Source of the DNA: JACDAS01 sp046262415
GTDB lineage: Bacteria; Actinomycetota; Thermoleophilia; Gaiellales; Gaiellaceae
Direction: 5' to 3'
DNA: 64,000 nucleotides
Assembly: GCA_046262415.1 (NCBI GenBank)
Contig: JBHEMU010000146.1
Coordinates: 62,001-126,000 of the forward strand
Shown: in pieces, positions 1-8,646 of the stretch
How the letters are laid out: each line of letters opens with the position of its first letter
Position numbering within the stretch: the first letter of the stretch is position 1
Notes under the pieces: generated by a model
The model's database searches: none
What the model saw: the letters and a program-made list of their open reading frames with translations, nothing else
What the model was told of the DNA's origin: nothing
Made by a program: the position numbers and the translations under genes

Positions 1-616
1 CGAACACGGCAATCCCCGCGACGCGGGCCCGGCGGGTGCGGGCCGCCAGCACGAGCCATCCGGCGAGGGGGAGGGTCACGCCGAGCAGGAGCGCGACGGT
101 GTTCGGGTTCTCGCCGAGGCCGCGGTAGCGCCAGGGGTACTGGGAGCTCGCGCTCTGGACGGCCTCGTCGTAGAGGACGGCGAGGACGACGAGCCCCGCG
201 ACCGCGACCGCGACCACCCCGGCGACGATCCCGAGCAGGACCCTCCGCGCCGTCTCCGGGCGGCTCGCGCCGGCGATCCCGAGCGCCGCGGCCGTGAGAA
301 ACAGGAGCGCGAGCGAGCCCGCCCGACCCAGCGTGAGCCTGGGATCGACCGACCAGACTGCGGAGAGCGCCCCCAGTCCGGCGAGGGCGGCGAGGCCCAG
401 CAGCCAGGCCGGCGGCCTGACCGGACGCGGCCGCTCGAGCACGAGGTGGAGCAGCGCCAGCCCGCAGAGCGTGACGAGGCAGATCCAGCGGAGTGGGCGC
501 CCGACGCGGAGCACCGGGATCACCGCGGAGGAGCCGCAGGTGAACGCGAAGACCGTCCCGGCGATCGTGAGCGGGAGAACGAGCTCGAGCGCGCGCCGCG
601 GCGTCAACTCAGTCAC
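1..616 (-). CDS. O-antigen ligase/polymerase-like membrane protein (partial, C-terminus missing)
   Basis: This gene runs off the left edge, so only the first 205 residues are visible. They are strongly hydrophobic, with several predicted membrane segments. They contain the stretch YRGLGENPNTVALLLGV, which matches FRGIGQNPNTVSMLFAV in the gene at 2267-3625, so the two are paralogues. The family (Wzy/WaaL-like) joins glycan units or attaches them to an acceptor on the outer face of the membrane. The start is a GTG at 616 directly after the TGA (617-619) of the gene upstream, so the two are probably translationally coupled. The family call rests on hydrophobicity, on the context and on similarity to the paralogue. 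Confidence 0.7.
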   Translation of the reverse strand, partial: MTELTPRRALELVLPLTIAGTVFAFTCGSSAVIPVLRVGRPLRWICLVTLCGLALLHLVLERPRPVRPPAWLLGLAALAGLGALSAVWSVDPRLTLGRAGSLALLFLTAAALGIAGASRPETARRVLLGIVAGVVAVAVAGLVVLAVLYDEAVQSASSQYPWRYRGLGENPNTVALLLGVTLPLAGWLVLAARTRRARVAGIAVF

Positions 617-1030
617 TCAACGCCCCGGTGCCCCGAGCCGGTGGAGCAGCCGGTCGACGAGCGCCCGGTCGACGACGATCGTGGAGGCGTCGGGCTCCTC
701 CCGCAGGCTGGCGATCGTAGGGTCGCCGGAGTCCCGGCGGTCGATCGCCTCGACCAGCCGTCCCCTGCCGTCGAAGCAGAGCTCGAGCGCGAAGCGGTTT
801 CCACCTCGCCGGTAGAGCAGGCAGTCGAAGCGCAGGGCGACGCCGATCCGGTAGGCCGAGAGCGTCGGGCCGTCGAGCGGCCCCACGAGCTGCCGGATCT
901 GGCGCAGGCCGCGCAGCTCCTCGCGGACGTGACGGCCTCGTTCCCAGCGGCCGACCGCGATCACGCCCGCGAGGACGGCGAAGGCCAGGACCGCGGCGAT
1001 CGCCAACCGGCGAGGCGAGTGCCTAGCCAC
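617..1030 (-). CDS. Hypothetical protein with one N-terminal membrane anchor
   Basis: This 137-residue protein starts with a GTG at 1030, overlapping the stop of the glycosyltransferase gene by 8 bp. Residues about 8-27 form one hydrophobic segment after a positively charged start, which suggests an N-terminal anchor with the rest outside the membrane. The exported part is charged and has two cysteines, in FDCLLYRR and LELCFDG. I do not recognise a family. It sits between a glycosyltransferase and an O-antigen-ligase-like gene on one transcript, so a role in assembling the surface glycan is possible but not shown by the sequence. Confidence 0.6.
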   Translation of the reverse strand: MARHSPRRLAIAAVLAFAVLAGVIAVGRWERGRHVREELRGLRQIRQLVGPLDGPTLSAYRIGVALRFDCLLYRRGGNRFALELCFDGRGRLVEAIDRRDSGDPTIASLREEPDASTIVVDRALVDRLLHRLGAPGR

Positions 1031-2228
1031 GCGTCGCGCCGGCCAGCTCGTGCAGCAGGTCGCGGTAGCGGCCGACGGCGACCGTCCGGTCGGCCTCGGC
1101 CGTCACGTACTCACGACCGCGCCGCCCCAGCTGCTCGAGGTCGATGTCGCCCGCGTGGGCCTTGCGGATCGCACCCGCGAGCAGCTCCGGGCGCCCGGGC
1201 GGCACCACGAGTCCGCACTCCGCCTCCGCCACGACGTGGGCGGTCTCGCTGTCGGGGTCGACGGCGGCGATCACCGGCCGGCCTGCGGCCATGATCCCGT
1301 AGAGCCTGCTCGGCACGACGTACCCGGCGAGCCCCCGCGCGAGCCCGACCACGTGCACGTCGGCCGCGGACAGCGACTGGGGCAGCGCGGCGCGTGGCTG
1401 GTACGGGAAGAAGCGCACCTTGTCGGCCTCGAGCCGCTCCGCCAGCTCCATCACCGCCTCGCGCCGGGCGCCCTCGCCGACGATCGCGACCGTCAGGTCG
1501 CCGAGGTCGCGGAGGAACGTCGCCGAGCGGACGAGCGCGTCGAGGTTCTGCGCGTGACCGACGTTGCCGGAGTGCATGACGACGAACCCTCCGTCCAGGT
1601 CGTGCTCCCGGGCCCACGGGTTGTCCCGCGACTGCGGCGTGAGCACGCTCGTGTCGACCCAGTTGGGGATCACGCGGAGTCGCTCCGGGCGCGCCCCCTT
1701 CTCCTCCAGGCGGCGGCGCATCGTGCTCCCGATCGCGACGACCCGGTCGGCCCGGCGCAGGTAGAAGGAGATCGCCCGGCGCAGGAAGCCCACCAGCACG
1801 GGGTTCTCGAGGCGCTTCAGCTCGACGGCGATCTCGGGAAACACGTCCTGGCTGATCACGACGAGGGGCGCGTCGAAGCGCCGGGCGACGCCGAGCGCGA
1901 CGTCGGCGATGATCGGCGGGTCGGTCATGCAGAGCACGATGTCGGGCCGTGCGGACGTGAGACCCACCCGCAGGGACTCGGCCAGGTAGGTCGCGTAGTT
2001 GAGAGCCCGCAGCGAGAGGTGGCTGCGGTTGTACGCGGTCGACCGGACGCGGACGATCCGGACTCCCTCGTGCTCGGTGCCGCCGGCGGGCGCCGGCAGC
2101 GGCGCGTTCCAGAGCATGCCCGTGATCACGGTGACGTCGAAGTCCTCGGCGAGTGCCCGGCAGAGCTCGTGCAGCAGGTGGGCGGTCGCCTCGACGCCGG
2201 GCCAGTAGTACTGGTTGAAGACGAGCAC
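1023..2228 (-). CDS. Glycosyltransferase family 4 (WbuB/WcaI-like)
   Basis: This protein of about 401 residues has the two Rossmann halves of a GT-B enzyme. The N-terminal half begins VLVFNQYYWPGVEAT, typical of WbuB-type transferases. The C-terminal half has VVMHSGNVGHAQNLDALV and the nucleotide-sugar region PSRLYGIMAAGRPVIA, where the family usually has an EPxSxxE-like motif. Such enzymes transfer a sugar from a nucleotide donor to a lipid-linked glycan on the cytoplasmic face. The open frame continues upstream, but that part is antisense-like sequence over the neighbouring ligase gene. The first sensible start is the GTG at 2228, just before the first beta strand. It lies 38 bp after the upstream stop in the same transcript. 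Confidence 0.85.
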   Translation of the reverse strand: MLVFNQYYWPGVEATAHLLHELCRALAEDFDVTVITGMLWNAPLPAPAGGTEHEGVRIVRVRSTAYNRSHLSLRALNYATYLAESLRVGLTSARPDIVLCMTDPPIIADVALGVARRFDAPLVVISQDVFPEIAVELKRLENPVLVGFLRRAISFYLRRADRVVAIGSTMRRRLEEKGARPERLRVIPNWVDTSVLTPQSRDNPWAREHDLDGGFVVMHSGNVGHAQNLDALVRSATFLRDLGDLTVAIVGEGARREAVMELAERLEADKVRFFPYQPRAALPQSLSAADVHVVGLARGLAGYVVPSRLYGIMAAGRPVIAAVDPDSETAHVVAEAECGLVVPPGRPELLAGAIRKAHAGDIDLEQLGRRGREYVTAEADRTVAVGRYRDLLHELAGATRG

Positions 2229-2266
2229 GCGAGGCCTCGCGCTCCCCCCGTCTTGCGCTGGACCAG

Positions 2267-3625
2267 TCAGTTCCGGACCGCCCGCGGAGCCGCCAGCGCG
2301 GTCAGGAGGAAGGCGCAGATCCAGACGCTGAGGGTGGCCGTGTTGCCGGCCGCGTACAGGTAGGACTGGAACAGGGCCAGGCCCAGGCCGGCGAGGAGGA
2401 CGGCGGCGCAGGCGGCCGCGAGCGGGCGGTCGGGGTCGTCGCGGGCCCTGAGAGCCCGCGCCGCCGCGGCGAGGAGGCTGAGGGCGAGCCCGCCGAGCAG
2501 CACGATCCCGAGCACCCCGAGCTGCAGGAAGATGCCGATGAAGGAGTTCTCCGGCACGCCGCCCTGGAACGAGTAGCTGCGGTCGACGAACGCCCTGCTC
2601 TCGGTGGCGAAGCCGAAGCCCGCCACCGGCCGCTCCGCGCCCAGCCCGAGCGCGCTGCCCCAGGCGTCCCGGCGGCCGCTCGACCCGAGCAGCGAGCGGC
2701 CCCCGGGCGGTTCGTAGCGCCCGCCTGGCGGGCGGCCGATCTCGTCCTCGAGCCGCAGGTAGCACTGCGCGTCGTTTCGCGTGCACGGGGTCGTGTAGTC
2801 GGAGGCAGAGCGGCGGTAGTTCGGGTCCGGATCCGGCAGCGTGGTCACGCCGAGGCCGGCGGCGAGGCCGAGCGCGGCCGTGGCCAGGGTCGCCGCGACC
2901 GCGCGGGAGCCCCGGGCCGACGCGAGCGCCGGGACCGCCGCAGCCGCGAATCCGGCGACGAGCGCTCCGCGGGAGCCCGAGGCGACGATCGAGCCGGCCA
3001 GGAGCGCGAGGACGGCCCCGGCGGCGACTCGCCGTGCTCCGCGCTCCCGGAGCAGGAGCCAGGTGGCGATCGGCATGCCCACCGCGAAGAGCATCGAGAC
3101 CGTGTTCGGGTTCTGGCCGATGCCCCGGAAGCGGGCGGCAGTCGAGGAGGTCGCCTCCTGGACGGCCTCGCCGGGGTCGACGGCCAGGGCGACGAGCCCG
3201 GCCAGGGCGACCGCGACCGCCCCGCCGAGGACGGCGACCAGGACGCGCCCGGCCGCTTCGCGATCGCTTGCGACCGGGAGGGCGAGCGCCCCCGCGGCCA
3301 CGAGCAGGGTGCCGAAGGCGATGCAGCGCGCGACCGTCAGGCGCGGGTCGAGCGACCAGAGCGCCGAGGCGAGCGCCAGCGCGAGCAGCGCGGCCGCGAA
3401 CCAGTACGCGGCTGGGCGCGGACGGGGCCGCAGCGATCCGGCCTGGCTCCAGGCGTAGGCGAGCGAGAGCACGCAGAGCCCGCCCAGCAGCAGCCAGCGG
3501 AGAGGCCCGGCCACGGCGCGGACGTCCGGCGACCAGTTCGACCCGAAGGCGACGTCGAGGACGGTGACGACGATGGCGAGACGCACCGCTCCTTCGAGCG
3601 GCAGGCGGCGCAGGAGCGTTCCCAA
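2267..3625 (-). CDS. O-antigen ligase/polymerase-like membrane protein
   Basis: The 452 residues form about ten or more hydrophobic segments with one large hydrophilic loop (roughly residues 265-345) before the last group of segments. This is the layout of Wzy and WaaL-type enzymes, which polymerise glycan units or move them to an acceptor outside the cytoplasm. The shared motif FRGIGQNPNTVSMLF links it to the partial gene at 1-616. The start is a TTG at 3625, facing the methyltransferase gene across 26 bp, so the promoters of the two divergent units must lie in or beside that short gap. Whether it is ligase or polymerase cannot be told from the sequence. Confidence 0.8.
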   Translation of the reverse strand: MGTLLRRLPLEGAVRLAIVVTVLDVAFGSNWSPDVRAVAGPLRWLLLGGLCVLSLAYAWSQAGSLRPRPRPAAYWFAAALLALALASALWSLDPRLTVARCIAFGTLLVAAGALALPVASDREAAGRVLVAVLGGAVAVALAGLVALAVDPGEAVQEATSSTAARFRGIGQNPNTVSMLFAVGMPIATWLLLRERGARRVAAGAVLALLAGSIVASGSRGALVAGFAAAAVPALASARGSRAVAATLATAALGLAAGLGVTTLPDPDPNYRRSASDYTTPCTRNDAQCYLRLEDEIGRPPGGRYEPPGGRSLLGSSGRRDAWGSALGLGAERPVAGFGFATESRAFVDRSYSFQGGVPENSFIGIFLQLGVLGIVLLGGLALSLLAAAARALRARDDPDRPLAAACAAVLLAGLGLALFQSYLYAAGNTATLSVWICAFLLTALAAPRAVRN

Positions 3626-3634
3626 CCGGCTGCC

Positions 3635-3640
3635 TAGGAT
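3635..3640 (+). promoter_or_regulatory. -10 box TAGGAT for the methyltransferase gene
   Basis: TAGGAT lies 11 bases before the ATG at 3652, giving an untranslated leader of only about five bases. No convincing -35 box is visible. A GGAG at 3646-3649 could still act as a short ribosome site. Confidence 0.45.
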
Positions 3641-3651
3641 ACTCCGGAGCC

Positions 3652-4374
3652 ATGGCGTACCCCGAGCGGATCGTGCCCGACGAGACCGGGCCCGGCATCG
3701 TCGCCATCCACCTGAAGCGCTACGAGTTCGCCCGGCGCTGGTGCGTGGACGCCGAGGTGCTGGACGCGGCCTGCGGCGTCGGCTACGGCAGCGCGCACCT
3801 CGCCGACGTGGCGCGGCGTGTGGTCGGCGTCGACGTCAGCGAGGACGCGGTCGCCTACGCCCGTGCGCACTACGACCGCTCCAACGTCGAGTTCCGGCAG
3901 GCGGACCTGCTCGAACCCGGGCTTCCCGAGGCGGCCTTCGACGTCGTCTGCTCCTTCGAGACGATCGAGCACCTGCCCGACCCGGAGCGCTTCCTCGGCC
4001 ACGTCGCGCAGACCCTTCGCCCCGCCGGCGTCCTCGTCGTCTCGACGCCACAGGCGCGCCGCACGACGCGCACGCCGGAGAACCCGTTCCACCACGTCGA
4101 GTACGCGCGGACGGATTTCGAGGCGCTCCTGCGCGGGTTCTTCGACGACGTCGAGCTCTACGGCCAGCGACGCCTCCAGACCGGGCGCCACCGCCTGATG
4201 CAGCGGCTCGACGTCCTCGGGCTCCGGCGGCGGCTGACGTTCCTGCGCCCGGCGGCGGCGGTGCTCGGCACGGCACCGATGGCGGAGGTGACGGCACAGG
4301 GTCTCGCGATCGACCGCGAGCACCTCGAGCGCGCGGCCGAGCTGGTGGCCGTCTGCCGCGGCCCGCGGCCGTGA
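3652..4374 (+). CDS. SAM-dependent methyltransferase (class I)
   Basis: The 240-residue protein has the class I methyltransferase fold. Motif I is VLDAACGVGYGSAHLA (about residues 37-52), an acidic residue ends strand 2 in VVGVDVSEDAV, and motif IV is FDVVCSFETIEHL. This is the Methyltransf_11 type often found in glycan loci, where it methylates sugar hydroxyls or chain ends. The ATG at 3652 follows a TAGGAT box closely. Its TGA (4372-4374) overlaps the GTG of the next glycosyltransferase, so both are on one transcript. The substrate is unknown. Confidence 0.85.
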   Translation: MAYPERIVPDETGPGIVAIHLKRYEFARRWCVDAEVLDAACGVGYGSAHLADVARRVVGVDVSEDAVAYARAHYDRSNVEFRQADLLEPGLPEAAFDVVCSFETIEHLPDPERFLGHVAQTLRPAGVLVVSTPQARRTTRTPENPFHHVEYARTDFEALLRGFFDDVELYGQRRLQTGRHRLMQRLDVLGLRRRLTFLRPAAAVLGTAPMAEVTAQGLAIDREHLERAAELVAVCRGPRP

Positions 4375-5480
4375 GGATCGCCCAGCTGGTGATCGGCGGC
4401 GCCGTGGCTGGCGGGCAGCTGGTGGCGCTCGCGATCGCCCGCGCGGCGCGGGGACGCGGAGACGAGGTCGTCTTCCTCTCGCCCTCACGCGGGCCGTTCA
4501 CCGACCTCGTCGAAGCCGAGGGAATGCCTATACGCGATGTCGATGTCTCGAGGACGTTCCGGATCGGCGGGGCCGTGCGCCTGGCACGCGACCTGCGGCG
4601 GCTGCAGGTCGACGTCCTGCACACGCACGGCGCAATCGCCTCGAACGTCCTGAGCCGAATCGCCGGGCGGGGCGCGCGCGTGCCCGTGGTGTCGCATCTG
4701 CACATCGAGAACCACCTGCCCCGAAGCCGGCTCCGGGCCGGCACCCTCCGTGCTCTCGACAACTGGAGCGCGCGCCTGGCGGCGCGCATCCTCGTCGTGT
4801 CGGAGGACACGAAGCGCGCGCTCGTCGAGCAGGGCTATCCGCAGGAGCGGCTCGAAGTAGTGGCGAACGGCGTTCATGTTGGCTATTCTGACAACAGCGG
4901 CGGACGGAGCCTTCGAGCCGAGCTCGGGGTCCCGGCCGCCGCTCCGCTCGTGGTCGAGATCGCCCGCCTCTGCGACGTCAAGGGGCAGCGCGAGCTGATC
5001 GACGCCGTCGCGGAGCTGGACGGTGTCCACGCCGTTCTCGTCGGCGAGGATCTCGAGCAGGGAGGCCTGTACCGCGATCTGCTCGAACGTCGGATCGCCG
5101 AGCGTGGCGCCGCCGGCCGGATCGTGCTGGCCGGCCACCGGCCGGACGCGCGCGCCTTCCTCGAGGAGGCGGACGTGTTCGCCCTGCCCTCCTGGATGGA
5201 GGGCATGCCGATCACGGTGCTCGAGGCGATGGCACACGCGAGGCCCGTGGTGGCGACGGCCGTGGGCGGCACGGGGGAGGTCGTCGTCGACGGCGTGACC
5301 GGGCTCCTCGTCCCCCCCCGCGACGCGGCCGCGCTGGGTCGGGCGATCGGCAGCCTGCTCTCCGACCGGGACGCGGCGCGCCGGATCGGCGAGGCCGGCC
5401 GGCGGCGCGTGGAGGAGCACTTCTCCGAGGAGGCGATGACCCGGCGGGTCCTGGAGGTGTACGACGAGCTCGCCGGCTAA
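4371..5480 (+). CDS. Glycosyltransferase family 4
   Basis: This 369-residue GT-B enzyme starts at the GTG at 4371, sharing GTGA with the methyltransferase stop. The N-terminal half reads RIAQLVIGGAVAGGQLVALA and HTHGAIASNVLSR. The C-terminal half has PLVVEIARLCDVKGQREL and the donor-binding region FALPSWMEGMPITVLEAMA, where the glutamates match the EX7E motif of retaining GT4 enzymes. It would add a sugar to the growing lipid-linked glycan. The open frame extends about 800 bp further upstream, but that part is a shadow of the methyltransferase gene. Confidence 0.88.
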   Translation: MRIAQLVIGGAVAGGQLVALAIARAARGRGDEVVFLSPSRGPFTDLVEAEGMPIRDVDVSRTFRIGGAVRLARDLRRLQVDVLHTHGAIASNVLSRIAGRGARVPVVSHLHIENHLPRSRLRAGTLRALDNWSARLAARILVVSEDTKRALVEQGYPQERLEVVANGVHVGYSDNSGGRSLRAELGVPAAAPLVVEIARLCDVKGQRELIDAVAELDGVHAVLVGEDLEQGGLYRDLLERRIAERGAAGRIVLAGHRPDARAFLEEADVFALPSWMEGMPITVLEAMAHARPVVATAVGGTGEVVVDGVTGLLVPPRDAAALGRAIGSLLSDRDAARRIGEAGRRRVEEHFSEEAMTRRVLEVYDELAG

Positions 5481-5577
5481 GAGCGAGAGCCCCGAGGTCG
5501 CCGTTGTCATCCCGACCCACGGGCCCGCGCCGTACCTCGCCGACGCGATCACGAGCGTCACCGGCGCCTCCGAGATC

Positions 5578-6351
5578 GTGGTCGTCGAGGACGGCACGGC
5601 CGAGGTCTCGGCCGGCGAGGTGGCGCCGGCGAGACTGATCCGGCTGCCGAAGGTCGGCCGCTCGCGCGCCCGGAACGCCGGTGTCGAGGCCGTTTCGGCG
5701 TCGCTCGTGGCGTTCCTGGACGCCGACGACCTCTCCCGAGTGGGTCGCCTCGAGCGGCAGCGCGCTTCGCTCGAGTCCGCGCCCGGTGCGGCGCTCTGCT
5801 TCGGCCCCGTCGAGGTCGTCGACGGCGGGCTCCGGCCGATCCCGGAGTGGAACCGGCTCCTCGCGCGGCGCCTCGAGCGGCTGGTCGCCGGGGGAGCGAC
5901 GTACGAGGCGATCCTGGCGAGCCGCTGCCCGATCTACACCTCGGCGACGATGGTGCGGCGAGCGGCGTTCCTCGAGGCCGGCGGCTACGACGCCCGGTTC
6001 GACGCCTACGAGGACCTCGACCTCTACCTGCGCCTGTCGCGGCTCGGCGGGCTCGTGCCCGCGCCGGGCACGCCGGTGACGACGTACCGCCTCCACGGAG
6101 CCAACACGGATTCGGACCGGCTCTACGAAGGATTGCTCGGCGTGGTCGGCAAGCACCTGCCGGACGCGGAGGGGCGCGCGCGGCGGCTGCTGCTGGAGCG
6201 GCAGGTCGAGGCGCTCTGGGGCCTGCGGCGGCTCGGCGACGTCCGCCGTGCGGCGCTGCGCGCGCTCGCGGCCGAGCCGCGGCTGCTCGCCCGTCCGCGC
6301 CTCGTAGCCCGCCTGCTCGCCTCGCTCGTCTCCCCGCGACGACGCGGATGA
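5578..6351 (+). CDS. Glycosyltransferase family 2 (start unclear, probably reaches about 5482)
   Basis: GTG 5578 is the first usual start codon, but it would begin at VVVEDGT and leave out the first beta strand. In the same frame, 5491-5577 encodes PEVAVVIPTHGPAPYLADAI, a textbook GT2 N-terminus. The frame is open back to a TGA at 5437-5439, yet it has no ATG, GTG, TTG or CTG there. The rest is normal: the metal-binding region VAFLDADDLSR, then YDARFDAYEDLDLYLRLSR. The gene follows the GT4 stop (TAA, 5478-5480) directly. Either an unusual start is used, or the two genes are joined by frameshifting, or a base is wrong in the assembly. Confidence 0.75.
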   Translation: MVVEDGTAEVSAGEVAPARLIRLPKVGRSRARNAGVEAVSASLVAFLDADDLSRVGRLERQRASLESAPGAALCFGPVEVVDGGLRPIPEWNRLLARRLERLVAGGATYEAILASRCPIYTSATMVRRAAFLEAGGYDARFDAYEDLDLYLRLSRLGGLVPAPGTPVTTYRLHGANTDSDRLYEGLLGVVGKHLPDAEGRARRLLLERQVEALWGLRRLGDVRRAALRALAAEPRLLARPRLVARLLASLVSPRRRG

Positions 6352-6445
6352 GGCATCGCCTGCGATGCCGGCATCAGGGCGACCGGGCTTTGCCCGCAGG
6401 GCCGTCGGCGCCGACAACCGAGAAGCCCCGAGAACGGAGCGCCGC
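6349..6445 (+). repeat. Diverged relative of the 97-bp three-hairpin repeat
   Basis: Directly at the glycosyltransferase stop codon there is a hairpin, GGCATCGC-CT-GCGATGCC (6353-6370), followed by GGCATCAGG and a second hairpin, CGGGC-TTT-GCCCG (about 6384-6396). The order and the first 30 bases resemble the repeats at 27497 and 29283. The stem differs by a paired A:T for G:C exchange, which keeps the structure. The third hairpin is not clear here. Confidence 0.5.
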
Positions 6446-7558
6446 TTGAGGGTCGCGATCCTGACCGAGATCGCCTCCCCGTACCGGATCCCGCTCTTCA
6501 ACGCCCTCGCGAAGCGTCCCGAGATCGACCTCACCGTGCTGCTGCTCAGCCGCAGCGACCCGAGGAGGACCTATCCGTTCTACGCGCAGGAGTTCGCCTT
6601 CGACTGGCTCGTGCTGCCCGGCTGGGAGCTCCACCGCGGCCTGCACTGGGTCGTGCTCACGCGGGGGCTGCGCCGCGAACTGCGGCGGCTGCGGCCTGAC
6701 GTGATCGTCGCCGGCGGCTGGAACCAGCCCGCGTACTGGCGGGCGATCCTGTGGACGCGACGGCACCGGACGCCGCTCGTCCTCTGGGTGGAGAGCACGG
6801 CGCGCGACGCCCGCTCGGGCTCGGGGCCGCTCGAGTCCGCCAAGCGCTTCGCGATCCGCTCGGCGAGCGCGTTCCTCGTCCCGGGCCGCGCCGCAGCCGA
6901 GTACCTCGAGAGTCTCGGTGTGGAGCCCGGTCGCATCCAGGTGGCGCCGAACGCGGTCGATCTCCGGCTCCTCGCCCGGCAGGTCGAGGCCGCCCGCGCC
7001 CGCCGCGACGAGCTGCGCGCCGAGCTCGGCCTCTCCGGCTGCGTCTTCCTCTGCGTCAGCCGCCTGTCGCACGAGAAGGGCGTCGACGTGCTCGCGCGGG
7101 CCTTCCACGGCGTGTCCGGGCAGCTCGTGCTCGCCGGCGGCGGGCCCGATCGAGCGCTCGTCGAGGCCGCCGCCCCCGAGGGGACTCGCCTGCTCGGCAA
7201 CGTTCCGCGGGACGAGCTGCCGCGCTGGTACGCGGCCGCCGACGCCTTCGTGATGCCGTCTCGCTCGGAGACGTGGGGGATGGCGATGAACGAGGCCGCC
7301 GCGGCGGGCCTGCCGCTGGTCGCGAGCGAGGCCCCCGGCGCCGGCTACGAGCTGATCGAGCCCGGCGTCAACGGCTTCCGCGTCCCCGTCGGTGACGAGA
7401 GCGCCCTGCGCGAGGCGCTCCGCCGCGTGGCCGACGACGAGCGCTGGCGCGCGCGGGCCGTCCGGCGGACGCTCGAGCTCGCGCGCGGCCACACGCCCGA
7501 GGCCTGGGCGGACGCGGTGGCTTCGCTGGCACGAAGGCTCGCTGCGTCCAGCCCTTAA
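6446..7558 (+). CDS. Glycosyltransferase family 4
   Basis: The protein has about 370 residues if it starts at the TTG at 6446, just before [20 protein letters not shown], the typical first strand. An ATG at 6365 is in frame, but it lies inside the hairpin repeat and adds a tail unlike the family. The C-terminal half has [19 protein letters not shown] and the donor-site region [19 protein letters not shown], a clear EX7E-type GT4 motif. It would transfer a sugar within the same cytoplasmic assembly line as the two genes before it. The repeat between 6352 and 6445 separates it from the GT2 gene. Confidence 0.85.
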   Translation: MRVAILTEIASPYRIPLFNALAKRPEIDLTVLLLSRSDPRRTYPFYAQEFAFDWLVLPGWELHRGLHWVVLTRGLRRELRRLRPDVIVAGGWNQPAYWRAILWTRRHRTPLVLWVESTARDARSGSGPLESAKRFAIRSASAFLVPGRAAAEYLESLGVEPGRIQVAPNAVDLRLLARQVEAARARRDELRAELGLSGCVFLCVSRLSHEKGVDVLARAFHGVSGQLVLAGGGPDRALVEAAAPEGTRLLGNVPRDELPRWYAAADAFVMPSRSETWGMAMNEAAAAGLPLVASEAPGAGYELIEPGVNGFRVPVGDESALREALRRVADDERWRARAVRRTLELARGHTPEAWADAVASLARRLAASSP

Positions 7559-7580
7559 CAGGATGTTCCCAGGCCTCCGC

Positions 7581-7586
7581 TAGGCT
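7581..7586 (+). promoter_or_regulatory. -10 box TAGGCT (leaderless start)
   Basis: TAGGCT is followed by seven bases and then the GTG at 7594, so transcription should begin at or next to the start codon. It begins the epimerase-exporter unit. Confidence 0.55.
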
Positions 7587-7593
7587 CGCGGCC

Positions 7594-8646
7594 GTGCCTC
7601 GCACCGCACTCGTGACGGGCTCGAGCGGCCTGGTCGGCTCCGAGACGGTCGCCTACCTGGACGCGCGCGGCTGGCGCGTGCACGGGGTCGACAACAACAT
7701 GCGCCGCGACTTCTTCGGCGACCACGGCGACACGGCTCCGAACCTGCGGCGGCTGCAGCGCGCGACCACGCGCTTCGAGCACCACGACCTCGACGTCAGG
7801 GACCGGGACGGGATCGCCGCCCTGGTCGCCGAGTCCCGCCCCGGGCTGATCGTCCACGCCGCCGCCCAGCCCTCGCACGACCTCGCCGCCTCGCGGCCCT
7901 TCGAGGACTTCGACGTGAACGCCGTCGGGACGCTGAACCTGCTCGAGGCGGCGCGGACGAGCTGCCCCGAGTCCCCCTTCGTCTTCCTCTCGACGAACAA
8001 GGTCTACGGCGACGCGCCGAACGAGCTCGAGCTGGTCGAGCTGGAGACGCGGTACGACTACGCCGACGGGCGCGACGGCATCGACGAGACGATGCGGGTC
8101 GACGCGACGACGCACAGCCTCTTCGGCGCGTCGAAGCTCGCCGCCGACGTGCTCGTGCAGGAGTACGGGCGCTACTTCGGCCTGCCGACGGTCTGCCTTC
8201 GCGGCGGCTGCCTCACCGGGGCGCGGCACGCCGGCGCCGAGCTGCACGGATTCCTCGCCTACCTCGCCAGGGCCGTCCGGGAGGGCCTTCGCTACCGGAT
8301 CTTCGGCTACAAGGGCAAGCAGGTGCGGGACAACATCCACTCGATCGACGTCTGCAGCGCCATCGCCGCGTTCGCCGACGACCCGCGAGCCGGGGCCGTC
8401 TACAACCTCGGCGGCGGCCGCGCCAACAGCGTCTCGATGCAGGAGGCGATCGGCCGCTTCGAGGAGCTCTACGGGCGCACGCTGGATTCGCAGTACGTGG
8501 AGGAGCCGAGGCGCGGCGACCACGTCTGCTACATCTCGGACCTCGGGCGCTTCCGATCCGACTACCCCGGCTGGGAGCTGACGATGGGGCTGGACGAGAT
8601 CTTCGCCGAGCTCGCGCCCCGGGGCGCCGCCGCGATCACCTCGTGA
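7594..8646 (+). CDS. NAD-dependent SDR epimerase, CDP-tyvelose/CDP-paratose 2-epimerase-like
   Basis: This is a 350-residue extended SDR. The NAD-binding motif is TGSSGLVGS near the N-terminus, followed by [16 protein letters not shown], a stretch characteristic of the CDP-paratose 2-epimerase (TyvE) subfamily. The usual catalytic tyrosine of the YxxxK pair appears to be replaced: at that place the sequence reads [13 protein letters not shown], with the lysine kept and phenylalanine where tyrosine is expected. The family interconverts nucleotide sugars such as CDP-paratose and CDP-tyvelose. The gene overlaps the exporter permease by GTGA, suggesting that its product sugar enters the exported glycan. 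The exact substrate is not shown. Confidence 0.75.
   Translation: MPRTALVTGSSGLVGSETVAYLDARGWRVHGVDNNMRRDFFGDHGDTAPNLRRLQRATTRFEHHDLDVRDRDGIAALVAESRPGLIVHAAAQPSHDLAASRPFEDFDVNAVGTLNLLEAARTSCPESPFVFLSTNKVYGDAPNELELVELETRYDYADGRDGIDETMRVDATTHSLFGASKLAADVLVQEYGRYFGLPTVCLRGGCLTGARHAGAELHGFLAYLARAVREGLRYRIFGYKGKQVRDNIHSIDVCSAIAAFADDPRAGAVYNLGGGRANSVSMQEAIGRFEELYGRTLDSQYVEEPRRGDHVCYISDLGRFRSDYPGWELTMGLDEIFAELAPRGAAAITS

Noticed and set aside
617..1294. Plus-strand open frames opposite the first minus-strand genes
   Set aside because: They are rich in arginine, aspartate and proline without any motif, and they lie antisense to genes with clear motifs or good gene spacing.
2229..3707. The long N-terminal extension of the glycosyltransferase frame at 1023
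   Set aside because: It runs in the same direction over the ligase gene in another frame and is almost all arginine, proline, glycine and alanine, typical of a G+C-rich shadow. The ligase frame is clearly membrane protein.
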